NCBI RefSeq assembly: GCF_963678635.1
Contig: NC_087063.1
Location: forward strand, 62,411,850 to 62,475,849
Length of the DNA: 64,000 nt
Reading direction: 5' to 3'
DNA from: Symsagittifera roscoffensis
Lineage: Eukaryota; Xenacoelomorpha; Acoela; Convolutidae
Shown here: positions 1 through 8,800 of the stretch, one piece after another
Numbering within the stretch: the stretch's first letter is position 1
How the letters are laid out: the number at the start of each line of letters is the position of its first letter
The notes under the pieces: model-generated
Database searches by the model: none
What the model saw: only the letters and a program-made list of their open reading frames with translations
What the model was told of the DNA's origin: nothing
Program-made: the position numbers and the translations under genes

Positions 1-1083
1 GATGAAAAATTTCTCGGTGATTTGTGGATTAGCGAAGCGATCGTCGTCTAAGAATTGATCTTGGTTAGCTCTGATGATGTTGTGATCGTAGTATTCTAGT
101 GTATATTCATTAGCTCTAGGTGCAGTGTGTATTTTTAGTGATTTTTTATATCCTACGTAAGTAAACTGTCTAGCGGTGAGTGGTGTAGTTAGTCGATATA
201 GCATATCTTTGTTTCGGTCTGTTTCGATGGAAGTGTTGGTTAAAGGTAAGCAAAGAGGGTTAGTGAAATGATAGTATGAGGTCCAAGAGAGAGTGGGCAT
301 TAAAACGTATTCGTCTACAAAGTTGCGTGTTTCGTTAGCGTCATGAGGGGTGTTTAAGGTGTATTGTGGAAATGAGGGTAAAGTGATAGCTAAAAATTCT
401 CTAGTGTTAGTATGCTGGGGGTGGTTGATGTATTCACGGGCTGTTCCTGGTTTTGCTGGGAAAGGATGGTTGGGGAATTTTCTTTTAAAAGTGCGGTAAG
501 CTCTATTAGTGTTGAGTGAGGATTCAGTTGATGTGGATGATGGTGCTAATGATTCAGTATAATTTGAAGAGGGTGTAGGGGGATTGGATGAATTTGTAGT
601 GGAGGAGATTTGGTTTATGGTCGGGGTGTTAAGGTGGTAGGGTTGTTGTTGGAGGGTAATAAAATTGTCTAGCTCTGGGGAGATTCGGGGGGTGTCTGGA
701 GATGATTGGTCAGAATGGTATGAGGAGTAGGTTGGGGTAACTTGGGAAGCATAAGAGGGTGTAGGAGTGATGGGGTCAGGGTTATTTGACAATATGGGTT
801 GAAAAGGAGGTTGAGAAAAATGAGAAGGGTTATGGAAATTATTGGATGGAGATGGTTCTGAGTCGGCAAATTCATCGGGGGTTTCAATATTCGGGTTATT
901 TAGCTGTGAGATGGAGTATAAAACTGAAATTTGTGAGTCAGTGTCGGAATTCATGCCTGATGTTACATTGCTAGATGGAAAATCGGGTGGCGGAAAAGCA
1001 AAAAGTGGTATTATTGGGATTGAAGAGGTAAGGTTGGTTGGATGGGAATTTGATCGATGGAGTGATCCAAGTTGGCGGCTCAT
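1..1083 (-). CDS. ORF-X, unrecognised accessory protein of the retroelement (N-terminal 361 codons)
   Basis: I read this frame codon by codon; it has no stop between its ATG at 1083-1081 and the window edge. The ATG overlaps the Env stop as ATGA, an overlap kept in the two other copies. The first ~230 residues are rich in Ser, Pro, Thr and Asn and look disordered; a more compact region follows with Tyr, His and aromatic residues. No transmembrane segment, catalytic motif or zinc finger is visible. By comparison with copy 2 the whole protein would be about 600 residues. I do not recognise the family. Conservation in three copies and the intact frame here suggest a functional protein, perhaps made by re-initiation after Env translation. 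Confidence 0.7.
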   Translation of the reverse strand, partial: MSRQLGSLHRSNSHPTNLTSSIPIIPLFAFPPPDFPSSNVTSGMNSDTDSQISVLYSISQLNNPNIETPDEFADSEPSPSNNFHNPSHFSQPPFQPILSNNPDPITPTPSYASQVTPTYSSYHSDQSSPDTPRISPELDNFITLQQQPYHLNTPTINQISSTTNSSNPPTPSSNYTESLAPSSTSTESSLNTNRAYRTFKRKFPNHPFPAKPGTAREYINHPQHTNTREFLAITLPSFPQYTLNTPHDANETRNFVDEYVLMPTLSWTSYYHFTNPLCLPLTNTSIETDRNKDMLYRLTTPLTARQFTYVGYKKSLKIHTAPRANEYTLEYYDHNIIRANQDQFLDDDRFANPQITEKFFI

Positions 1084-3695
1084 CGTGGGCTAAAAAAATT
1101 ATTATTTTGAGATTGAAAAGCGGTGGTATGTGGTTGTTCAATAATTTGTTCATAAGTATTATCATTTTGTGATTGTGTCATTATATGTTGGACGGGACTT
1201 TGTGATGTGTTGAGTCTAAAATTTGGATTATGTGTGATTGCTAAATTTCGAAAATTTCGTGGGACTAGGGATAGTGGATGGTTATTTGGTAGGGGTGGTA
1301 ATTGTGGTGCCGTTGGCTGTGTGTCGACATTGTTATGTTCTTCGTCGTATGTATTTTGTCGTGTTGTTATTTTTGTGTTATATTCTTTTATTTGTGCGTC
1401 TAAAAGAATTTTGTTTATAGATGTAGAAAAAATTCCAAAAAATCCTGCAAAGAGTATGCGTGCTACGCTTGCTTGTCTGTTTACTTGTGTGTGTATAGCA
1501 CATGTATTGTAGATTCCTTTTAAGAGTGAGAAAAGAAATCCAATAAAGTTAAACATTGCGTATAAAATAGTCAATTTTTCTAAGATGTAGTAGGGCCATC
1601 CTAGAAAATCGAGGATCTCATTTTTGAGTGTTACAAAGCTAAAAATGTTGATTGGTGATATATCTTGGGGACGGTATTTTTCGCCGTTTAGATATATATA
1701 ATCTTTAATGTCTTTAAAATATCCGCTATAGTCTTGCGTGTAGATATCGGCAAATCCTGCGGTTTCTGCAAGTTTGCGTAAATTTTGGTCTATTGATTGT
1801 CTTTGTATAGTGTCCATTTGTGTTAATAATTCTTGGAATTGTTGTGTTCTAATGTGATGTTGAATATCTGATTTTGAATAGATTCCTATTGATTGTAAGT
1901 CTATATTTGGGTTTCGAGCGATAGCGCGAATGCTTTCTGGTGAAAATTTTTTGAGTGATTGCATTAATGTGGGATATGGAGTGAGAAGGTAATATTTATT
2001 TTCATCAGGGTTTAGTTGTACTACATTGTGGCTATTTTCTGATCCACATGGGACTGCGGTATCCCAGAAATAGGTCCTTCGTGAAAGTGTATCTACGAAA
2101 TGTACTTTATTCTTATAAAAGATAGGGATTCTTTTATAACATCGTTTATCTTCAAAAACGTAGAGTGGTGATACTTTTTTGGTACAAGTATAAAACCATA
2201 AGATGTTTCCTTCGTAGTCTAAAAAATTTGATCTATTTCCAGATAATAAGTATCCTGCGTAGGGTATTTTTAATACTGCTAGTGCAAGTGATTGTAATAT
2301 TTGTGTTCGTTCTAATTCGCATAGTTGGTGTAGTGTTTCTAATTCGGAGAGTGACATTTCTTGAAAAATGCGGCTAATTGTATAGTCTAGTTTCATATCC
2401 AAATGAATATCATAGTGGATATTACCAAAATATGTAGTATTCATTAGTGATAATTCTTGTAAGCGTGTGCTTCTGGTGTCATAAGGTTTTAGATGTCCAC
2501 CAGGTTGTCCGTTGCTTTTTTCAAAATTAACTGGTATATAGGATGTTCCTTCGTTTAGAGGATGACCTGTGGCATATGGGTCGATTTTTACTTTTCCAGT
2601 GGTCATGTCGAATCCTTTTTCGTATTCAACTAATATTTCAGAGTATTGTGTTCTGTGAAGTGGATTCCTGTATTTACATGCAAGTTCTGTTTCTTGATAT
2701 ATTTGAAAACGTGTCAATTTATTTTCTATATTGTCTATGTTTCTAAAATCGGAACTTAGTTTGCGTGATGGATGGACTTGTTCATATGGAATTGATTGTA
2801 TAAAATATTTTTCGTGAAATTTTATCATACGAGCGTGTATTTTTGCTACTTGAAATGTTGTACATGTATCTTCGGGGAACCAAACAATTGTTGCTTGTGT
2901 TCTCGTTGTAGGGTCGCAATATCCTTGATCATTTTTACAAGGTAGTCGGATTCCTTGATAGATCATTGTATTATCAGATAAATCTCGTGTGAGTTGTATT
3001 TTTTCGAGTTGTATTTTCCAATCGAAAAACATTATTTCTTGGTATCCTTTATTTTTCGTGTCTGCTTTGCAGTTTGATGGGTTATTTATACCAATGTGTG
3101 GTATCCAGTGTTTATCATGTAGGTCATAGGTTAATCGTCCGTGTGCGCCGTTATACGGGTATTTTTCGTCTAGTTTTATATGTCCTTGGTGTCTTTCAAG
3201 TTGTGATTGATGTACAGAGTCTGAAAAAACTTGAAAATTAACTAATTTTCTTTGGGAGTTTTTATTTTGTGTGATGTTTAGTCTAAGTAATTCATTTTTA
3301 CAATCGTCGGGATTGAGATGTAAAAGACGTTCTATATTACTTTGATAGAATGATTCATGGTCAAGTCGATTTTTGTTTCCGTTCGAGACTTGTGAACAAT
3401 GTACTTTCTTTTCGGAAAATGTTGCTGTGAATTTATAACCTGTAACTGTTGTAGCTCGGGCTTTTGAATAGAGTGTTGCTATTATATCTGTGGTTTCTAT
3501 AGCTTGTGGTTCTGTTTCACATTGTGATACTTGATTGATTGCATATTTATGTAGTGTTTTTTGTTCATTTTCTTCGCAATCGTAATGTGTTACTAATAAA
3601 TCTTGTGGTCCTGTACGAGGGGAAGGGTTTATGTGTTGATTTGAGGTTACTAGAAAAAGGAGTTGGAGAAAAATTAATAATTTTAGAATATACAT
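1080..3695 (-). CDS. env: Envelope-like glycoprotein, chuvirus-glycoprotein-like (871 aa)
   Basis: The protein starts with a hydrophobic signal peptide (residues 1-18, core LLIFLQLLFLV) and has a Cys-rich ectodomain with paired-cysteine blocks: HYDCE near residue 38, KVHC near 97, then a GYCD...WFPEDTC block near 265-285. Hydrophobic segments lie at about 706-728 and 743-760, followed by a long polar tail of ~110 residues. Length and cysteine layout recall the chuvirus-type glycoproteins captured by invertebrate LTR elements; this is my recollection of the family, not a search. No basic furin-type site was evident. Its ATG overlaps the preceding AUG-less frame by 13 nt and its stop overlaps the ORF-X start. 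Expected role: membrane fusion, possibly permitting transmission between cells. The frame is intact here and broken in copy 2. Confidence 0.75.
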   Translation of the reverse strand: MYILKLLIFLQLLFLVTSNQHINPSPRTGPQDLLVTHYDCEENEQKTLHKYAINQVSQCETEPQAIETTDIIATLYSKARATTVTGYKFTATFSEKKVHCSQVSNGNKNRLDHESFYQSNIERLLHLNPDDCKNELLRLNITQNKNSQRKLVNFQVFSDSVHQSQLERHQGHIKLDEKYPYNGAHGRLTYDLHDKHWIPHIGINNPSNCKADTKNKGYQEIMFFDWKIQLEKIQLTRDLSDNTMIYQGIRLPCKNDQGYCDPTTRTQATIVWFPEDTCTTFQVAKIHARMIKFHEKYFIQSIPYEQVHPSRKLSSDFRNIDNIENKLTRFQIYQETELACKYRNPLHRTQYSEILVEYEKGFDMTTGKVKIDPYATGHPLNEGTSYIPVNFEKSNGQPGGHLKPYDTRSTRLQELSLMNTTYFGNIHYDIHLDMKLDYTISRIFQEMSLSELETLHQLCELERTQILQSLALAVLKIPYAGYLLSGNRSNFLDYEGNILWFYTCTKKVSPLYVFEDKRCYKRIPIFYKNKVHFVDTLSRRTYFWDTAVPCGSENSHNVVQLNPDENKYYLLTPYPTLMQSLKKFSPESIRAIARNPNIDLQSIGIYSKSDIQHHIRTQQFQELLTQMDTIQRQSIDQNLRKLAETAGFADIYTQDYSGYFKDIKDYIYLNGEKYRPQDISPINIFSFVTLKNEILDFLGWPYYILEKLTILYAMFNFIGFLFSLLKGIYNTCAIHTQVNRQASVARILFAGFFGIFSTSINKILLDAQIKEYNTKITTRQNTYDEEHNNVDTQPTAPQLPPLPNNHPLSLVPRNFRNLAITHNPNFRLNTSQSPVQHIMTQSQNDNTYEQIIEQPHTTAFQSQNNNFFSPR

Positions 3696-4819
3696 GTGTA
3701 TGATAATCCTGAGTATGGATTATAAAATGTAATGTAACCAATTGTGTTTTTGGTATATCTGTCGTATTTGTATATTACTTCAGTAGTTATAAACGGTGGT
3801 GGTAGTGATTGAGCTGTTATGTTAGGTGGATTTAATGGGTAGGGATGTTGGGTAATATTATTTAACTTAACTGTGATTTCAAACTTTAATTGTAAGCTGT
3901 TTTGTTGGAGTATTTGAATATTGTGATCACGGATATCGTTGTGAATATCTTGGCGATATTGTAATCTATTAAGTGCCCAGTTATGAAGGCGGTTACTTTC
4001 TTGATGTTGTCCAAATAGTGGTGGAGGTGCTGTGAATGTATTCCAATCTAATCTTAAAGGAATATTTATTGATGATTGTTCTCGATATCTGGCGTCGAGA
4101 TTATTTGGAAAATTTAAGCTAAAGGGTAGTGGTGAAAATTGGCTTATTGATGGTGTTGATGGTAGTGATAATGTTTCTGGTAGTGATGAGGATGTTGTTG
4201 TATCCGTAGAAATATCTATGGGGTCATTGACTAAATTTGGTTCACCTTGTGTGAATGAATGTGTAGTCCAATATGGCAATCGTGATGTTAGGTTTGGGGG
4301 GTTAAAAGGATTTTCTCGTATTTGTTCAGATGTTGGTGTTGAACCTAAGTAGTCTGAAGGTAGACTTGAAGTGCTTCGTTGTGAAAAAAGTGTAGGTGTT
4401 TCTGGTGTGATACCAGTGGTGTTTTCTGGAGTGGTTTGTGTTGGGGATTGAGGTATATCAAAATGAACTCGGGGAGTTTGAAAATTTCTATTTCGTCGAG
4501 GATGTATAATTTGTCTATTTATTTCTGTTGTGTTTTGGTTTTGACTAAGGTTTCGTATTCTACTTAGTTCTTGTGGTAGTGTTGGGTAAAGATTATATGT
4601 TGGTTCACTTAGAGGTGCTTGTCGTTGAACTGGTTCTAGTGGTTCAGATAAACGAGCGTGCCGTTCTTCAAAAGTGTATGGATTGTCTTGAAAAGAAATT
4701 CGTGTAGATGTTTGATTATTTTGAGTAGTTGGAGGTGGTGTTGGATTATCTTGGGATGATGTCGGTGAAGACTGATTCTGTGACTGTTGGGTAGCAATTT
4801 TCGATGGATTTTTGAATTG
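3683..4819 (-). CDS. AUG-less Pro/Ser/Gln-rich ORF of the retroelement (378 codons, probably a 3' exon)
   Basis: The frame is open from just after a TAA at 4822-4820 to the stop at 3685-3683, yet contains no ATG at all. The first ~180 residues are Gln/Ser/Thr/Pro-rich. The last ~200 are more compact, with Tyr-rich ends and sequence kept in copy 2 (40612-41277), which is also AUG-less. The upstream 62-aa ORF ends at 4825, and the stop at 4822-4820 prevents simple frameshifting from it. A 3' splice site such as the ACAG near 4785 on the minus strand would supply the start from an upstream exon; non-AUG initiation is the alternative. The function is unknown. It ends 13 nt inside env, so it may be read from the same message. 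Confidence 0.6.
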   Translation of the reverse strand, partial: QFKNPSKIATQQSQNQSSPTSSQDNPTPPPTTQNNQTSTRISFQDNPYTFEERHARLSEPLEPVQRQAPLSEPTYNLYPTLPQELSRIRNLSQNQNTTEINRQIIHPRRNRNFQTPRVHFDIPQSPTQTTPENTTGITPETPTLFSQRSTSSLPSDYLGSTPTSEQIRENPFNPPNLTSRLPYWTTHSFTQGEPNLVNDPIDISTDTTTSSSLPETLSLPSTPSISQFSPLPFSLNFPNNLDARYREQSSINIPLRLDWNTFTAPPPLFGQHQESNRLHNWALNRLQYRQDIHNDIRDHNIQILQQNSLQLKFEITVKLNNITQHPYPLNPPNITAQSLPPPFITTEVIYKYDRYTKNTIGYITFYNPYSGLSYTCIF

Positions 4820-4824
4820 TTACT

Positions 4825-5013
4825 TTAGTGAGAGGGTTTATGTTTATTATAATATTCTTCTAAAAAAAGAATTAGAAAAATTGTTGCTAGGGCAAATGTG
4901 ATGATTGCTTTCTTTATACATTTACATATTGTCAAAATGAGGGATGATAAGAATGTTATGAAAATTACAAACAATAAAAAAATATCAGTTCTACTGAAAA
5001 TTGTTCGTATCAT
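4825..5013 (-). CDS. Small two-helix membrane protein of the retroelement (62 aa)
   Basis: Two hydrophobic stretches (about residues 11-29 and 34-51) are separated by a short Cys/Lys-rich turn (CKCIKK), with a charged tail. The same ORF, with nearly the same sequence and identical length, occurs in copy 2 at 41287-41475. Size and layout recall viroporins or small hydrophobic proteins, but that is analogy only. It lies between Gag-Pol and the env group, 66 bases after another tiny hydrophobic ORF. The normal ATG is at 5013. Confidence 0.55.
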   Translation of the reverse strand: MIRTIFSRTDIFLLFVIFITFLSSLILTICKCIKKAIITFALATIFLILFLEEYYNKHKPSH

Positions 5014-5079
5014 TTAGACAAGTTGTTAAAATCGTACCTGTGGATATATTCAAGGGTTTTGGAAAGTTGGAGGAATAGT

Positions 5080-5241
5080 TCAATTATTGTGTAGAAAATT
5101 AAAAAAAATGTTACAAAAAATTATTATGATTATTAGAAAAGATTCAATGATATCAAAAAGAAATATTATAAAGGCTTGAAGTATTGAAAAAAAATGTTTA
5201 AAATTGATAAGTATTTGAGCGACTGTTTGAGAGAAAAGCAT
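5080..5241 (-). CDS. Tiny hydrophobic ORF of the retroelement (53 aa)
   Basis: The ATG at 5241-5239 opens 53 codons ending in TGA at 5082-5080. The product is nearly all Ile, Phe and Leu, with a probable membrane helix over residues 28-48. Copy 2 keeps the C-terminal half in another frame (from about 41700 to 41562), with an indel near the start. The protein is therefore conserved in character but not demonstrably in full. No family is recognised. Confidence 0.35.
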   Translation of the reverse strand: MLFSQTVAQILINFKHFFSILQAFIIFLFDIIESFLIIIIIFCNIFFNFLHNN

Positions 5242-5842
5242 TTAAGAAATGATCTCTTGGTCGAATATTTTTTGCTGTTTGAGGCGATTTTCTAGTGTGG
5301 TCGAATTATTTATTAGTTTTTTGACAAGTGGGTTGAGTTTCGTAAAAAATTGTTGGGGGCAATTTTCATGGTGACTGGGAGGTCGTCTTTTTCTTTATTT
5401 TTGTTTGTCAAATGATCCGGGGTATGGTGAGATTTTTATACTTTAGGCTAATTAAAATCTTCATTTTGTTACTTTAGGCTAAGTTATCAAATTTGTTTTG
5501 GGGGTATTCGTGGTCTGAGTTGGGGAAATATTGTTGATCTTTGGTTTATTAGATAAGGGAGGGGTACGGTATTATGGTGATATTTATTTTAGCTGTCAAG
5601 TTGGAGTGGTTTGCTTATTTTTCGACCTGGAGGTTGTAAAGTTATAGTTAGAGATGTGCCTGGAGTTCTAGATTATTCGTCTAATTGATCTTAGTTTGAG
5701 TTAGAGAAAGTGACGGATTGGATGGATCCTATTGGTCTATTTTGAACTAGAATTATTGCGTACTTGTGAGCATGTTATTTTGAAAAAATGAAATGAAAAA
5801 TGTTACGGAGGTTTCAAGATTGTGAAGTATAAAATCTTAAAA
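5242..5842 (-). other. Non-coding spacer between gag-pol and the env gene group
   Basis: I find no supported ORF. A short direct repeat with core ACTTTAGGCTAA occurs near 5440 and 5470 and is partly kept in copy 2 (around 41900). The spacer could hold splice acceptors for the downstream genes; none is proven. Confidence 0.4.
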
Positions 5843-8800
5843 TTACTTTTTAAATTCTACTTTCTTTAATATTTTAGATTGGGGGATGAACATTTTGTAG
5901 TTTTTACGTGGTTGATTTCGGAGTCTTGTTGTTTTTCTATGTTCAGATTTGTCAATTTCTTCTTGGGGTATTATTTGTTCTGTCATTTTTCTATTTTTTC
6001 TTTGTTTTGGAGATTCTTTATGGTTTTGTGTATTGTTTTTGGTGACGGTTGGTTTTGTGTTTTGATTTTCGGTGGGGTTATCATTTTGTTCTGTGTTTTT
6101 CAGATGTGGTTCATTTTGAATGATTTTTAATCCTGTGAAAGAATATAATTGGGTTAATTCGCGGAGTGCGTATTCTTTTGGGTAATAAGGTAATAGGTTG
6201 TTTCGATGTTGAACGATTTCTTTTTTGTTTGAGTTGATAATTTTATATGTGACATCTGTGGGTTTTGCAATTATTTGGTAGGGTCCTTTTCGGAGGGGTT
6301 GTAATTTTTTAGAAATTCCTTTTTGAGTATTAAAATTAGGTATTAAAACGAATGTTCCAATTTTTAAATCGGAAGCTGGTGTAAAACGTGAATTGATTTG
6401 TTCATTTATGTTTTGTCTTTGTAATAACTTTTTCGTTATTTTTTGGTAAATTTCATTGTGTTTCTTATCTCTATTTAAAATCCATTCGGTGTGTGTACCG
6501 GAGGCTAATTTAAGAATTTGTGGGTGATGAAAATGATCTTCATCGTGTGTATGTAAAGGTAGGTTATAACAAATTGAGTCTTTATTTGGTTGGCAATAAC
6601 CTTGTGCGTTTTTATGTGAATTTGCTGTAAACATTATTGGTTTGCGTGGCTTTTGGTTAAAAACCATTTCATATGGTGACATTCCTAAAGTTGTCGTAAT
6701 TTGTGAATTATATGCTAAGGGAAATAATTTTACATCTGCTGACCATTCGGTATATTTTGTATCATTTCCATTGATGATACATCTAAGATATTCTTGTAGT
6801 GAACGGTTCATACCTTCGACTAAGCCGTTTGTCCAAGGTGCATGAGATGTACGTGGTTTGTGTTTAATGTTGTATAAATGACATAGTGTTATTATTTCAT
6901 TATTTATGAATTCTGTACCATTGTCTGTAACTAAAATTTCTGGTAGTCCGAATTTTGCTATCCAGTGTTCATAGAGTGTTGTGTAAGCGTAATAAGCGTT
7001 ACAATGTGGTACTGGGTTAAGTGCTACATAATGTGTAAATGCGTCAACAATTACCATAATGTAGGAGTTTCCTTCTGATGAGGGTGAAATTGGTCCCTTG
7101 GTATCAAATGAGATACGGTGATTAAAGTACAGACTTTGTCCTTTAAAATCTTGTTTTTGTGCTATTTGTTTTTGATTTGGGTAAGGTTTATTTAATTGAC
7201 ATACTATACAATCATTGCATAGTACTTTTATCCAAATTGGTGCATTTGGGAAGTAAAAATTTTGTATAAAATTTGAATATGTTTTCTCTGATCCAGAGTG
7301 TCCTTTAATATTTTGTGTATGTGAAATATTAAAAGCTATAAGAATCATACTTATAGGGAGACAGGGAACTGTAGATTCATTTTGATTATACTCTAAAAGG
7401 TCTGTTTTTTCGTTAATTGTTGTGTTGTTAAATTTGCGAAAGTATCGGAGGAGTGTTTTGTTTCCTAGAATGGTTGAATCTGCTTTGATAGGTTTAGTTT
7501 TATATTTGTGCCATGATTTCAGTTGTCGAATTATCGGGTCAAGATTTTGATATTGTTTTATTGTTGAAATTGTAATCGTTTCTGTTGGGGGGAGAAAAAT
7601 GTTTTCAATTTCGAATTTAGATAAGGGTATTGTATCAAGTGGGTCGTGAAGGTCAAAAACTTGATTTATTGTGTATTTTGAATCATTTGTTTGTGGTCCT
7701 GATAAATTTATTTTATCAGTTAAATCTTCTTTTTCAATTAGTGGAAAATGGTCTTTCTTAGGTAGGTGTTGTTTTGTTCGTTTTTGTTGGGTGTTATTTT
7801 TTATCCATTGAGAATATGGAATTGGTTTGAATGTTGATGTTCCAAGTAGGTCAACTTCATAATGATTATTTTGACAATCTAAATAAAGTGGGAAATGTTG
7901 TAAATTATTTATTTGTGATTGTTCAATATCAGTTTTAACTGCATATTTGCATTCTAATCGGGGTGATGTTTCGTTTTCTGCAAGGTAGAATTTTATATTT
8001 TTGGGTATTTCAACTGTTGTTTTTCGTGTAAGTAATTCAGGTGGTGTATTTCGGCTTAAGGTGTCTGGTAGTGCAAGATTTTTTCCTGCAGTCCAAACTA
8101 TATGTAAGTTTGGAAACTTCATTAGAATTAATTGAAATCTGTAAACTCGGTGGTTTGGGTTAGATTTTTGTGTAAAAAGAAAGATGATTGGTTTGTGGTC
8201 TGTGAATAAAACTGTGGGATGTTTTGATCCAAGTATCAGAAATTCATATTCTGTAAGTGTATAGATTATGGCTGTACATTCTCTCATTAGAGTTGAGAGT
8301 CTTAGCTCTGCTTGAGTGAATAATCGAGAGTTTGCTGATATAAGGTTCATTTTATTTGTACCATTATGTGATTGTAATAATGCTGCGCCGATGCCAAAGT
8401 TCGAAGCATCGCACATTGCATAAAATGGTTGATCAGGGTCTGGAATTGTATTTGAAATTTGTTCAGTTAAAAGTTTCTTTATTTCTTCGAATCGTGCTTG
8501 ATGTTCTGTATTCCATTCAAAATTATTTTGTTGTCTAAGGATGTTATAAAATGGTCGTAGATATAATTGCATTTTATAAACATATTTACTTAAAAAGTTT
8601 AACATTCCAAGGAATTCTTGGATTTTCTTTTTATTTGTTGGTGGTTGAAGTTTTTGAATAGCGTCAATGCGTGATTTCAGTGGAGTGATTGTTTTTCTTT
8701 CTATGTTATGTCCTAAGAATTTAACTCTTGTTAAAAAGAAGTGTGATTTATCGGGGGCGGCCTTCAGATTTTCGTTCTGAAGTATTTGGTGATATGTTTC

